DNA of 53,751 nt, taken from NCBI GenBank assembly GCA_021287065.1, contig JAJTBE010000217.1, forward strand, positions 1 through 53,751, read 5' to 3'. Source of the stretch: Bacillota bacterium (GTDB taxonomy: Bacteria > Vulcanimicrobiota > JAJTBE01). Position 1 is the first letter of the stretch. The number at the start of each line of letters is the position of its first letter. A program made the translations under genes and the position numbers. Below the pieces are notes generated by a model. The model worked only from the letters and a program-made list of their open reading frames with translations. It did no database searches and was not told the origin of the DNA. Positions 32,466 to 39,991 of the stretch are shown here, piece after piece.

Positions 32466-33017
32466 ATGATGAATTATAATGACAATACGGATAAACTCAC
32501 CAGACTTCTGAATGATTCATTTATGGGAGAAGGTCTGACAAGAGAAATTAAAAGAGCTGAGAGGTATAAAAGACCCCTCACCTTCCTGTTAATAGATCCC
32601 GGTATTCCGGAAGATAAATTTCATATGGTCGGATATCTGGCACTAAAAAAACTTGCCGGAATCGTTAGAAATCTGACCAGATACCTCGATATAAAAGTAA
32701 GACTCAAGAACCGCATACTCGTTTTGCTGCCGGAAACCAACACTGAAGGCGGCTTAAGGGTTGCCATAAAGATTAAAGCAATGATGGAAAAAATCAGATT
32801 TCTTGAATTTCCTGATATCATCCCGGAAGGAAATATTTCAATCGCTTCTTTTCCGGAAGACGGAGTTGACAAGAATTCCATTATGATTTCTCTTGAAAGG
32901 GATTTAAGCATCCCATTGATGGAAAAAGTTCCTGCAGGTTTCGAAAAGCAGGTCAATATTGATGAATTTGAAGCGATGGATCATCAGGAAACTGATGACG
33001 ACGAAGTATTTAGCTGA
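32466..33017 (+). CDS. Degenerate GGDEF-domain protein
   Basis: 183 aa from ATG 32466 (GGGGG upstream; a second ATG follows at once). The overall GGDEF layout is visible: 'DKLTRLLNDSFMGEGLTREI', 'RAERYKRPLTFLLIDPG' and 'LVLLPETNTEGGLRVAIKI'. The GG(D/E)EF catalytic loop is replaced by 'RYLDIKVRLKNRILVLLPE', so it cannot make c-di-GMP. The C-terminus is acidic. It probably acts as a binding or regulatory partner of the upstream HD-GYP kinase (inference from adjacency). Confidence 0.75.
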   Translation: MMNYNDNTDKLTRLLNDSFMGEGLTREIKRAERYKRPLTFLLIDPGIPEDKFHMVGYLALKKLAGIVRNLTRYLDIKVRLKNRILVLLPETNTEGGLRVAIKIKAMMEKIRFLEFPDIIPEGNISIASFPEDGVDKNSIMISLERDLSIPLMEKVPAGFEKQVNIDEFEAMDHQETDDDEVFS

Positions 33018-33056
33018 TAATCACCATTCACAGAAGAATTCGCATAAGGAGCAAAA

Positions 33057-34991
33057 ATGAAGTTTCATTATTATCTGCCTGAATTCCAGCATTCTGTGCA
33101 AAAAAGCAATTCATACCTGCCTTCGATGGTTTTTATTGTCTTTTCCATCGATCCTAAAGATGAAGATGAAAGACTTCAGAATGTATATGCACGCCGTCTC
33201 CCACAGGTGATGAAAACCAAAATTGATATGATCACCCATTTTAATACCAGCTACATACTTCCGCTCAATCGAACCGATGGAAGCGCGCAATATCTTGATT
33301 CTGCTCCTGATTCGCCATTTTTCAAGCCTGAATTTGTCGAGCAGTTCGAAAGATTTGATTATCTGATTGAAGGCTCTGTTTCACCTGAAGCGGGTATTCT
33401 TATTATTAAATTATACTCAAGATCCGAAGAAAAAGTGATACTTGAAAGACGATACACAGGCACAAAATTCGAATTTGCCGAACATATCAACAGTTTTCTT
33501 GTGGATTTGATGAACTTTTTCAAAATAACACCCACAGGAAAAGAAAAGGAAAAACTTCTTTCTGAACCTACCACAAATCCCAAAGCTTTAGAGCTGCTTC
33601 TTGAAGCTCTTGATCAGGATCCGCTGAATGCCGTAGATAACATTGACAAAGAAAAGTATATCGGATTTCTCCTTTCAAGCATGAAAGAAGATTCCCGAAG
33701 CCAGACCCTTCCCAATTATCTCACCGGCTACATCAACAAACTCCTTAAAAGCAGCAAAACCGAAAAAGCTGTTGAAATTCTTGAAAAGGTGGAGGAGCTG
33801 AAGCCTGACAATAAAAAAGTTGTAGAAATAAGAACACATATAAGCATAACAAGGCACCAGATGGACAAAGCTCTTGAGCTTCTGAAGAATAGTATCAGCA
33901 ATAATTCAGAGTTGGCAGGTCTTCCCTACTATTTTGCAAGGGAAATAATGCAAACGGATCGGGCTATGGAATCAATACCTTTCTTCGAACTGGCTATTCT
34001 GCACGAGCCTGAAAACCCTGATATCTATGATAGCTTTGGATATTACTATACTGCAATGGAAAAATACGAACAGGCTCTTGAGCAGTTTAAAAAGGGTATG
34101 GAAATATCCCCATACAGAGCCAGCACCCTTATAAACACAGCACAGGCTTACACCGATGCAGGAATGCATGAAGAAGCTAAAGCCATTTACGAAAAGCTTC
34201 TCACATTGTATTCCGAATCACCTGACTGCCTGACATCCTACGCAATTTATCATGCCATCAACAGGAATTTCCGGGAAGCTTCGGGATATATCAGAGCTGC
34301 CCTTGATTTAAGCCCGGAAAATCCGCAGATAAACCTGACTGCCGCCAGGCTGTTCGATTTTATAGATGATCGCAACAACGCTGAAAGATACGCCAAAACA
34401 GCTATAGATCTAAGCAATGATAAACTAACCCGTGAGGAAGCCCAGAATCTGTATTCAAGAATAGATGCAGGCATATCGGAAGATGAACAGAAAAAGAACA
34501 GGGATTTATTTCTTCAGGCAGTGATCCTGCTAAGAAAAAATGAAATCGGGGAAGCATTGAAGCTTATAGATAAAGTTGTGGAAGTTGAACCTGAATTCTG
34601 GAGAGCATGGTTTTTAAAAGGTGTAACCTGCCGCTTGCAGAATGATTATGATCAAGCACTTGAAGCTTTTGATCATGTAGATGAACTTTATCCTGAACAG
34701 GCATACCTCAGGCATGAAATTGCCAAATGCCTTATGGCTCAGGAAAAATTTGTGGAAGCTTTTCCACTTTTGAGATTTGCATTCAAGGCACATCCTGAAG
34801 ATCCCGAGATTATGGCTAATATGGGTCTGAACTACCTTTATATGGGAAGGCTGACCGAAGCGGAAACCCTTCTTCTGCAGGTAAAAAGAATGGACCCGGA
34901 CAACCAGAATATCGAAAGTTACCTTTCTGAGATTGAAAGAATCAAGAAAAAACGGCAGTCAAGCCGTGGTAACGGGGATACAAAAGACTGA
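33057..34991 (+). CDS. Large TPR-repeat protein
   Basis: 644 aa with AAGGAG upstream. The N-terminal ~170 residues form an unfamiliar alpha/beta domain ('YLIEGSVSPEAGILIIKLYS'). From ~175 to the end there are about ten TPR-like helix pairs, e.g. 'PDIYDSFGYYYTAMEKYEQA', 'LINTAQAYTDAGMHEEAKAI', 'WFLKGVTCRLQNDYDQALEA' and 'ANMGLNYLYMGRLTEAETLL'. The end is Lys/Arg/Ser-rich. No signal peptide, so it is a cytoplasmic scaffold. Its position after the signalling genes suggests it is part of the same transcription unit. Confidence 0.88.
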   Translation: MKFHYYLPEFQHSVQKSNSYLPSMVFIVFSIDPKDEDERLQNVYARRLPQVMKTKIDMITHFNTSYILPLNRTDGSAQYLDSAPDSPFFKPEFVEQFERFDYLIEGSVSPEAGILIIKLYSRSEEKVILERRYTGTKFEFAEHINSFLVDLMNFFKITPTGKEKEKLLSEPTTNPKALELLLEALDQDPLNAVDNIDKEKYIGFLLSSMKEDSRSQTLPNYLTGYINKLLKSSKTEKAVEILEKVEELKPDNKKVVEIRTHISITRHQMDKALELLKNSISNNSELAGLPYYFAREIMQTDRAMESIPFFELAILHEPENPDIYDSFGYYYTAMEKYEQALEQFKKGMEISPYRASTLINTAQAYTDAGMHEEAKAIYEKLLTLYSESPDCLTSYAIYHAINRNFREASGYIRAALDLSPENPQINLTAARLFDFIDDRNNAERYAKTAIDLSNDKLTREEAQNLYSRIDAGISEDEQKKNRDLFLQAVILLRKNEIGEALKLIDKVVEVEPEFWRAWFLKGVTCRLQNDYDQALEAFDHVDELYPEQAYLRHEIAKCLMAQEKFVEAFPLLRFAFKAHPEDPEIMANMGLNYLYMGRLTEAETLLLQVKRMDPDNQNIESYLSEIERIKKKRQSSRGNGDTKD

Positions 34992-35067
34992 TTTCCAGTT
35001 CGAAGGAATCCTTGAAAAATTATGGAATCATAGTGTTTTACAAATTGCACCTGATTTTTCATGGTCA

Positions 35068-35096
35068 TTCAAGAATTTTTTCGGTTTAAGCATAAT
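35068..35096 (+). promoter_or_regulatory. Putative promoter of the S9 peptidase gene
   Basis: TTCAAG (35068-35073), 17-nt spacer, CATAAT (35091-35096), 39 nt before the chosen ATG at 35136. It falls inside a longer in-frame extension from 35061, supporting the shorter start. Confidence 0.45.
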
Positions 35097-35135
35097 TATA
35101 TTGTAGATATGCAATTTACATCAAGGAGTGAAGAT

Positions 35136-37229
35136 ATGGACAGGAAAAGCATTACGGCAAAACTCCTGGCTGCTAATAAGAGTATAGTTGATTGTGAATG
35201 GAACAAAAATGATGACGGCATCTTTTTTGTATCCAATATGGGAGATACATTTCAGGTCTGGACAATGCCCGCCAGAGGCGGATTTCCCAGACAGCTTACT
35301 GTAATTGAACAGGGCGATGTAAAATCCATAAAACTTTCACCCGACGGCGACAAGCTGGCTATACTTGTTGACTATGACGGAAAAGAAGATTACCGTATTT
35401 TTGTCATACCCGCAGAAGGTGGAGAAGCGAAAGTTGTTTCAGCCGGACTGAAGCTTACCCTTCCCCCGTTCGACTGGTCCCCCGACAGCAAACGGCTCGC
35501 AGTTATTCCTGAAAAGGATGGAAAATATAACATCGCATCGTTTGATGTGGAGTCCGGAGAAATCGAATGGCACACTGATTCTCCCGATCTCAAGATGGAA
35601 CTCGATTGGGCGAAAAACGGCAAATGGATCGCCTACACAAGTATGTACGGCAAGATGAAAGCAGACATTTGCTCAGTGGATCTGGAAACAAAGGAAGTCA
35701 GGAACTTTACAAGCGGATTTGGCGGCGAAAATACCGGACCGAAATTCTCACCTGACTGCAACACCATAGCATTCACTTCTGATGCAAAAGGTTCGAAAAA
35801 TGCAGTTCTGATGGAAGTTGAAACACTGAAAAGCCAGTGGATTCCTGCCAAAAACTGCGAATGGATCTTCAGCCGCTGGAACCACAAAGGCGACAAATTC
35901 CTTTGCTGCAAAAATGAAGATGCTGAACTGACAGTATTCGAATGGGATTTCCCATCGATGAAGGCAAGAATGGTTACACCCGGCGGATATTCAGGAGCCG
36001 GTGCGAGATTTTCACACAACGATGAAAAGCTTGCCATCGCCCTTCATTCCGCACAGAAAACCGCTGATATCTATATTAAGGAACAGCAGTCTTTCAGAAA
36101 GATTACCGATACGGCAATCTTTGGCTTACAGCCTGAAAATTTTGTACAACCGGAAAAAATCCGTTATAAATCATTCGATGATTTGGAAATTCCAGCCCTT
36201 TACTATAAACCTGTTGATACTGAAAACTACCCTGTGGTAGTCTGGATCCACGGCGGTCCCACAGCGCAGCACTTCAACACCTGGAACACAATTATCCAGT
36301 TGTTTGTGCTCAACGGCATCGCTGTATTTGCACCCAACCCCAGAGGTTCCTCAGGTTATGGCAAAGAATTTGAAAATATGATTTACCACGACTGGGGTAA
36401 AGCGGATCTTGAAGATATTGCCGGTATCGTTGAATACCTCAAAACAGACTCAAAAGCCGATACCACCAAAGTTATAGCCGCAGGCGGAAGCTACGGCGGT
36501 TATATGACTATGATGGCAGTCACAAAAAAACCGGAACTGTGGGCTGCAGGTATCAACCTGATGGGTCCTGTAAATCTGGAAACCCTTTACAAAGAATCAG
36601 CCCCCTGGCTGGTTGAAGTGCTGCGGGAAAAATACGGATTCCTTCCCCCTGAACAGGATGGAGAATTCTATACCGACCGCTCCCCTATCAACTTTATTTC
36701 TGATGTAAAATGCCCCCTTCTTCTTATCTATGGCAAAAATGATCCCAGAGTGACCCTCAACGAAATGACCCAGTTAAAGGAAAGACTCAGAGAAGACCGC
36801 AAATACTTCGAAGAGGAAGTTCTCGGCAGCGAAGGCCATTCAATGGCAAGGCTCGAAACCAGAATCGATGTTTTTGAAAAAATGCTCAGTTTTATAAACA
36901 GGCATGTTCTCCATAAAGAAACACCGGAAATGGTTCCTGTGGACATTCCGCCGGTGCCGAGCCTTGATGAACCTGAACCGGAGCTTGAACTTCCGGAAGC
37001 CGGCAATTATGATCTTTCATCAATGTCAACAGCCACTGATATTCCGGAATTCGGCGATATTCCTGAAATGCCCGAACTTCCCGGCGAATCGGAAAGCGTA
37101 GAGCTGGATGCAATGACAGCATACAACTTCTCTGATATGTCAGGCGAATCTCAGGGTGATGACGAACTGCCGGAAATTCCCGAAATTCCGGACATGGACG
37201 ATCTTCCGGAATTACCGGTTTTACCCTGA
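35136..37229 (+). CDS. S9-family prolyl-oligopeptidase/acylaminoacyl-peptidase with acidic tail
   Basis: 697 aa from ATG 35136 (CAAGGAG upstream). Residues ~15-325 form a beta-propeller of WD40/PD40-like blades ('SPDGDKLAILVD', 'SPDSKRLAVIPE'). The peptidase domain (~350-590) has nucleophile S452 in GGSYGGYM, D536 in 'YGKNDPRV' and H568 in 'SEGHSM'. It should cleave short peptides; no signal peptide. Past residue ~595 there is an unusual ~100-residue Pro/Glu/Asp-rich tail (IPEFGDIPEMPELP-like repeats), likely disordered and absent from typical members. A terminator follows. Confidence 0.92.
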   Translation: MDRKSITAKLLAANKSIVDCEWNKNDDGIFFVSNMGDTFQVWTMPARGGFPRQLTVIEQGDVKSIKLSPDGDKLAILVDYDGKEDYRIFVIPAEGGEAKVVSAGLKLTLPPFDWSPDSKRLAVIPEKDGKYNIASFDVESGEIEWHTDSPDLKMELDWAKNGKWIAYTSMYGKMKADICSVDLETKEVRNFTSGFGGENTGPKFSPDCNTIAFTSDAKGSKNAVLMEVETLKSQWIPAKNCEWIFSRWNHKGDKFLCCKNEDAELTVFEWDFPSMKARMVTPGGYSGAGARFSHNDEKLAIALHSAQKTADIYIKEQQSFRKITDTAIFGLQPENFVQPEKIRYKSFDDLEIPALYYKPVDTENYPVVVWIHGGPTAQHFNTWNTIIQLFVLNGIAVFAPNPRGSSGYGKEFENMIYHDWGKADLEDIAGIVEYLKTDSKADTTKVIAAGGSYGGYMTMMAVTKKPELWAAGINLMGPVNLETLYKESAPWLVEVLREKYGFLPPEQDGEFYTDRSPINFISDVKCPLLLIYGKNDPRVTLNEMTQLKERLREDRKYFEEEVLGSEGHSMARLETRIDVFEKMLSFINRHVLHKETPEMVPVDIPPVPSLDEPEPELELPEAGNYDLSSMSTATDIPEFGDIPEMPELPGESESVELDAMTAYNFSDMSGESQGDDELPEIPEIPDMDDLPELPVLP

Positions 37230-37246
37230 TAAATTAAGAAAAATTC

Positions 37247-37276
37247 AGGACAGGTTTGAAAAAGCCTGTCCTTTTG
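37247..37276 (+). terminator. Intrinsic terminator of the S9 peptidase gene
   Basis: AGGACAGG (37247-37254) pairs with CCTGTCCT (37265-37272), then TTTGCTTT. Confidence 0.85.
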
Positions 37277-37364
37277 CTTTATTCGATTTTTTTATCACAA
37301 AATCTGCAGGATGTTGCATTTCCTTATTAAATAATACTTCTTGAAAACAGACCCGGTTATTGGG

Positions 37365-37391
37365 CTAACAGGATAGTTTCTGTCCTATTAG
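37365..37391. repeat. Imperfect inverted repeat upstream of the Cys-rich protein gene
   Basis: CTAACAGGA (37365-37373) and TCCTATTAG (37383-37391) form arms with one mismatch and a 9-nt spacer, about 60 bp upstream of the ATG at 37451. It could be an operator controlling the metallothionein-like gene. Confidence 0.45.
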
Positions 37392-37450
37392 CTGTTTATA
37401 TCAATGGATGTAGTTTTCTACATTTACAATAAAACAGAAAGGAGTAAATA

Positions 37451-37801
37451 ATGAAAAACACCAGACTTATTGCTTTTGTAGTAATGGTAGCATTTGCAAT
37501 TTTTGCCATCGGTATGGTTTCAGTTTCATGGGCAGATACCAAAACAAACTGCACAAACTGCGCCACTGATAAACAGGCAAAAGACACAAACACCAAAAGC
37601 TGCAAAGACTGCAAGAATTGCACAAAGGATGCCAAAGGCACCTGCACCAAAGACGGCAAATGCACTTGCGCAAAAGACTGCAAATGCCAGAAAGACGGCA
37701 AATGCACCTGCGGCGACAAATGCACATGCGCAAAAGACGGTAAAGGAGCTGCAAAGCCCAACACCAAAGCAACCCCTTCACCCGCACCCACAAAGAAGTA
37801 A
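37451..37801 (+). CDS. Exported Cys-rich metallothionein-like protein
   Basis: 116 aa with AAAGGAG upstream. Residues 1-28 are a signal peptide (cleavage after VSWA). The mature part is Lys/Asp/Thr-rich with 14 Cys in ~50 residues, as CxxC ('NCTNCA', 'SCKDCKNC') then repeated CxC ('KCTC', 'DCKC', 'KCTC', 'KCTC'), and ends in a Pro/Thr/Lys tail. The CxC pattern is that of metal-thiolate proteins. Known metallothioneins are cytoplasmic, whereas this one would be exported. It has its own terminator, so it is monocistronic. Metal binding is inferred; a disulfide-bonded structure is the alternative. Confidence 0.82.
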   Translation: MKNTRLIAFVVMVAFAIFAIGMVSVSWADTKTNCTNCATDKQAKDTNTKSCKDCKNCTKDAKGTCTKDGKCTCAKDCKCQKDGKCTCGDKCTCAKDGKGAAKPNTKATPSPAPTKK

Positions 37802-37817
37802 TTAAAACTTAATTACG

Positions 37818-37860
37818 AAAAATGGAATCAGGAATCAATTCCGGCAGATTCCATTTTTTT
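37818..37860 (+). terminator. Intrinsic terminator of the Cys-rich protein gene
   Basis: AAAAATGGAATC (37818-37829) pairs with GATTCCATTTTT (37847-37858), with further T. Confidence 0.85.
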
Positions 37861-37950
37861 GTTTTTTTGATAAAATCTATAAAATCGGATATTTTGCCCA
37901 ACCTATGAAACTCTTCTGTAAATGTTTTAATGTCAGGATGAACCTGTCTG

Positions 37951-37977
37951 GGTTCTGAATAATATGTATTCAGAACC
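37951..37977. repeat. Perfect 10-bp inverted repeat
   Basis: GGTTCTGAAT (37951-37960) and ATTCAGAACC (37968-37977) around a 7-nt loop that contains the only ATG of the propeller remnant. There is no T-run, so it is not a terminator. Confidence 0.85.
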
Positions 37978-38418
37978 AAAACCTGAACTTTTCATCTATG
38001 GCTCAGTATATGGCATCCTGAAACAGGAATTATTGAGAAAATTTTTGAGATTCCTGTCAATTCGGTTGATTACAGCGAATCAGAAATTTCCTGGGGTCCT
38101 GATAAGAACATATGTTCTATTGCGTTTCTTGTGAATGGTCGATTGACATTGGCAAACACTCAAACAGCAAAGATTACAGAAATCGATGAAAAATCCGAAG
38201 AAAACAGCACTAATCTTTCAGGTAAAGTTAAAAGGATTCGTTGGTCTCCGGACGGTAAAGCAATCTATTATCTTATGATCAAAGATAAGCTTTTTGAAAC
38301 ATTTGAAATCAGAAAATTTGATCCCATATCGGGTAAAACTGATTCCATCAATGAAGGACCGAATTATGCCGATTTCTTTTTCATAAAACAGGAATCTTAT
38401 CCCCTCCCCTGTCGTTAA
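37964..38418 (+). pseudogene. Remnant of a TolB/PD40-type beta-propeller gene
   Basis: From 37964 one frame reads SEPKPELFIYGSV, then a neighbouring frame continues from about 38010 with 'WHPETGIIEKIFEIP', 'SEISWGPDKN' and 'RIRWSPDGKAIYYL' up to a stop at 38418. These are PD40 propeller blades. The two frames join only through a frameshift near 38000-38010, and the second frame has no good start (a GTG at 38131 lacks a ribosome site). I read it as a decayed gene or fragment. If it is expressed from the GTG it would be a 95-residue partial propeller. The rest of the 37860-38500 gap is AT-rich with no other feature except the inverted repeat. Confidence 0.5.
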
Positions 38419-38503
38419 ACATCATGTAGAATATTTTGCCTGGTTTTGCTATTATTATATAGGGACTGTTTTAATAAAAAACAGAGTAAAGGGGTGTACT
38501 GAT

Positions 38504-39787
38504 ATGTCAGTTTCACGGATTTATAAATCGGCTCTGATAACCATGTTTCTTTTAGCTTTCTGCTTCTGTATTCCTGTATGGGCTATTTCCACTCAGGAAG
38601 AGATTCAGATTGGGAAAGAGGGAGCGAAAAAGATTGAGAGTAAGTACGGGATAAAAAGAGAGCGCCAGTATGCTTACCGTATCGGCGAAATAGGTAAGAA
38701 ACTTGCTGCTGCCTCGCCCCGTAAGGATATTAAGTACAGTTACAAGGTGATTAATACAAAAGAGTTTAATGCTATGGCTCTGCCCGGAGGGTTCATTTAT
38801 GCCACAAAAGGGCTTATGGACGGTCTGAATGATGCGGAGCTGGCATTTGTGCTGGGACATGAAACGGGACATGTTGCCAACAGGCATTCGATAAGACAAG
38901 CTGAGCAGAATATGTACACTACCATAGGAATTTTTGCCGTAACTGCTGTTCTGGGCAAGGGAAAGATTAATCAGGGAAGCGCAAATACTGCGATGGTTCT
39001 GTCTTATGTAATGAGCAATCAATACAGCCAGAACGATGAAAGAGAAGCGGACAGAGACGGTGTTAATTTCATGGCAAGAGCAGGTTACGATCCGAAATAC
39101 GCCGTCACTGCAATGGAAACACTGAAGAAGAAATCCGGGGGGAGCCTTGGAGCGCTAAATACTTTTCTTGGTTCGCACCCTCTGCCCGATGAGCGGATTA
39201 AGGCTGTGAGAGAAGAAGGCAAAAAAGTCGGTTTTGAACCTTCTCCCGAGAATCCCCAGGTTCTTACCGGTAAAGATTACGCAAGAGGAAGTTCCGGTTA
39301 TTCCGGCAATATGGATTCCGGTTACAGACTGAAGAGGGATGATGCAAATTCATCTCACCCGACCAAAAGAACCACAAATGATAATTCTCAGGGAACAGGT
39401 CAGACTGTGGATCCCGCAGACAGATTTCCCCGTGTGGACTACAGAAGCCTAAGCGATGATGAAATCCGGGCCGGCACTTCTATGAAAGAATGGGAACTGG
39501 AACTTCAGAGGACAATTCTGGACATTATCCCCAATCTCACAGTTGACGATAGTCTTGATAAAGAGGCGTTCAAACTGACAATGGAAAGAAGCCAGTCTTT
39601 TGTGTCTCATAAAAAAATAGTATGGGTGGATCTGAAGGAAAACGAATCCCTACAGGATTTTACAAGAAGATTCAGGCAGGAAGCTTTACCGGCGATAACT
39701 GAAAGAAGAGCAGACTTTAAAGCCCTTGGGATAGCAGTAAAGAAGAATTCAGCAGGGCTGATTCATGCAGTGGTTATTCTGAAGTAG
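38504..39787 (+). CDS. Secreted M48-family metalloprotease with extra C-terminal domain
   Basis: 427 aa with AAAGGGG upstream. Residues 1-27 form a signal peptide (after PVWA). M48 catalytic features: HETGH at 119-123, third zinc ligand E181 in 'DEREADRDG', plus 'NAMALPGGFIYATKGLMD', as in BepA/LoiP-type periplasmic proteases that monitor outer-membrane proteins. After a Ser/Thr/Asn-rich linker (~250-300) there is a C-terminal domain (~305-427). Its start ('LELQRTILDIIP', 'DDSLDKEAF') and end ('LGIAVKKNSAGLIHAVVILK') weakly recall a CAP/SCP fold. Terminator follows. Confidence 0.9.
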   Translation: MSVSRIYKSALITMFLLAFCFCIPVWAISTQEEIQIGKEGAKKIESKYGIKRERQYAYRIGEIGKKLAAASPRKDIKYSYKVINTKEFNAMALPGGFIYATKGLMDGLNDAELAFVLGHETGHVANRHSIRQAEQNMYTTIGIFAVTAVLGKGKINQGSANTAMVLSYVMSNQYSQNDEREADRDGVNFMARAGYDPKYAVTAMETLKKKSGGSLGALNTFLGSHPLPDERIKAVREEGKKVGFEPSPENPQVLTGKDYARGSSGYSGNMDSGYRLKRDDANSSHPTKRTTNDNSQGTGQTVDPADRFPRVDYRSLSDDEIRAGTSMKEWELELQRTILDIIPNLTVDDSLDKEAFKLTMERSQSFVSHKKIVWVDLKENESLQDFTRRFRQEALPAITERRADFKALGIAVKKNSAGLIHAVVILK

Positions 39788-39867
39788 AAAAATTCTGCAT
39801 GTTAAACAGGCAAACAAATGGATCGGATTTATGGATGGTTGCCAGACATAATCCCTGACAATTAACT

Positions 39868-39904
39868 AAAAATAAAAGAGGACCCTTTTTACAGGATCCT
39901 CTTT
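39868..39904. terminator. Bidirectional terminator between convergent genes
   Basis: AAAGAGGA (39875-39882) pairs with TCCTCTTT (39897-39904). T-rich tracts flank on both strands (CTTTATTTTTA on plus, TATTTTTAG on minus), serving the M48 gene and the propeller gene. Confidence 0.8.
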
Positions 39905-39991
39905 CTTTATTTTTACAACCGATTTACCGGAATGTCCGATGCCTGCTTTAGTCTTTCAACGATGCAGCGCTGTGTATTCCGGTAAGTTGCA

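Noticed and set aside
38131-38418. Stand-alone 95-residue gene with GTG start
   Set aside because: No ribosome site, and conserved propeller sequence continues upstream of the GTG, so it is a fragment of a longer broken gene.
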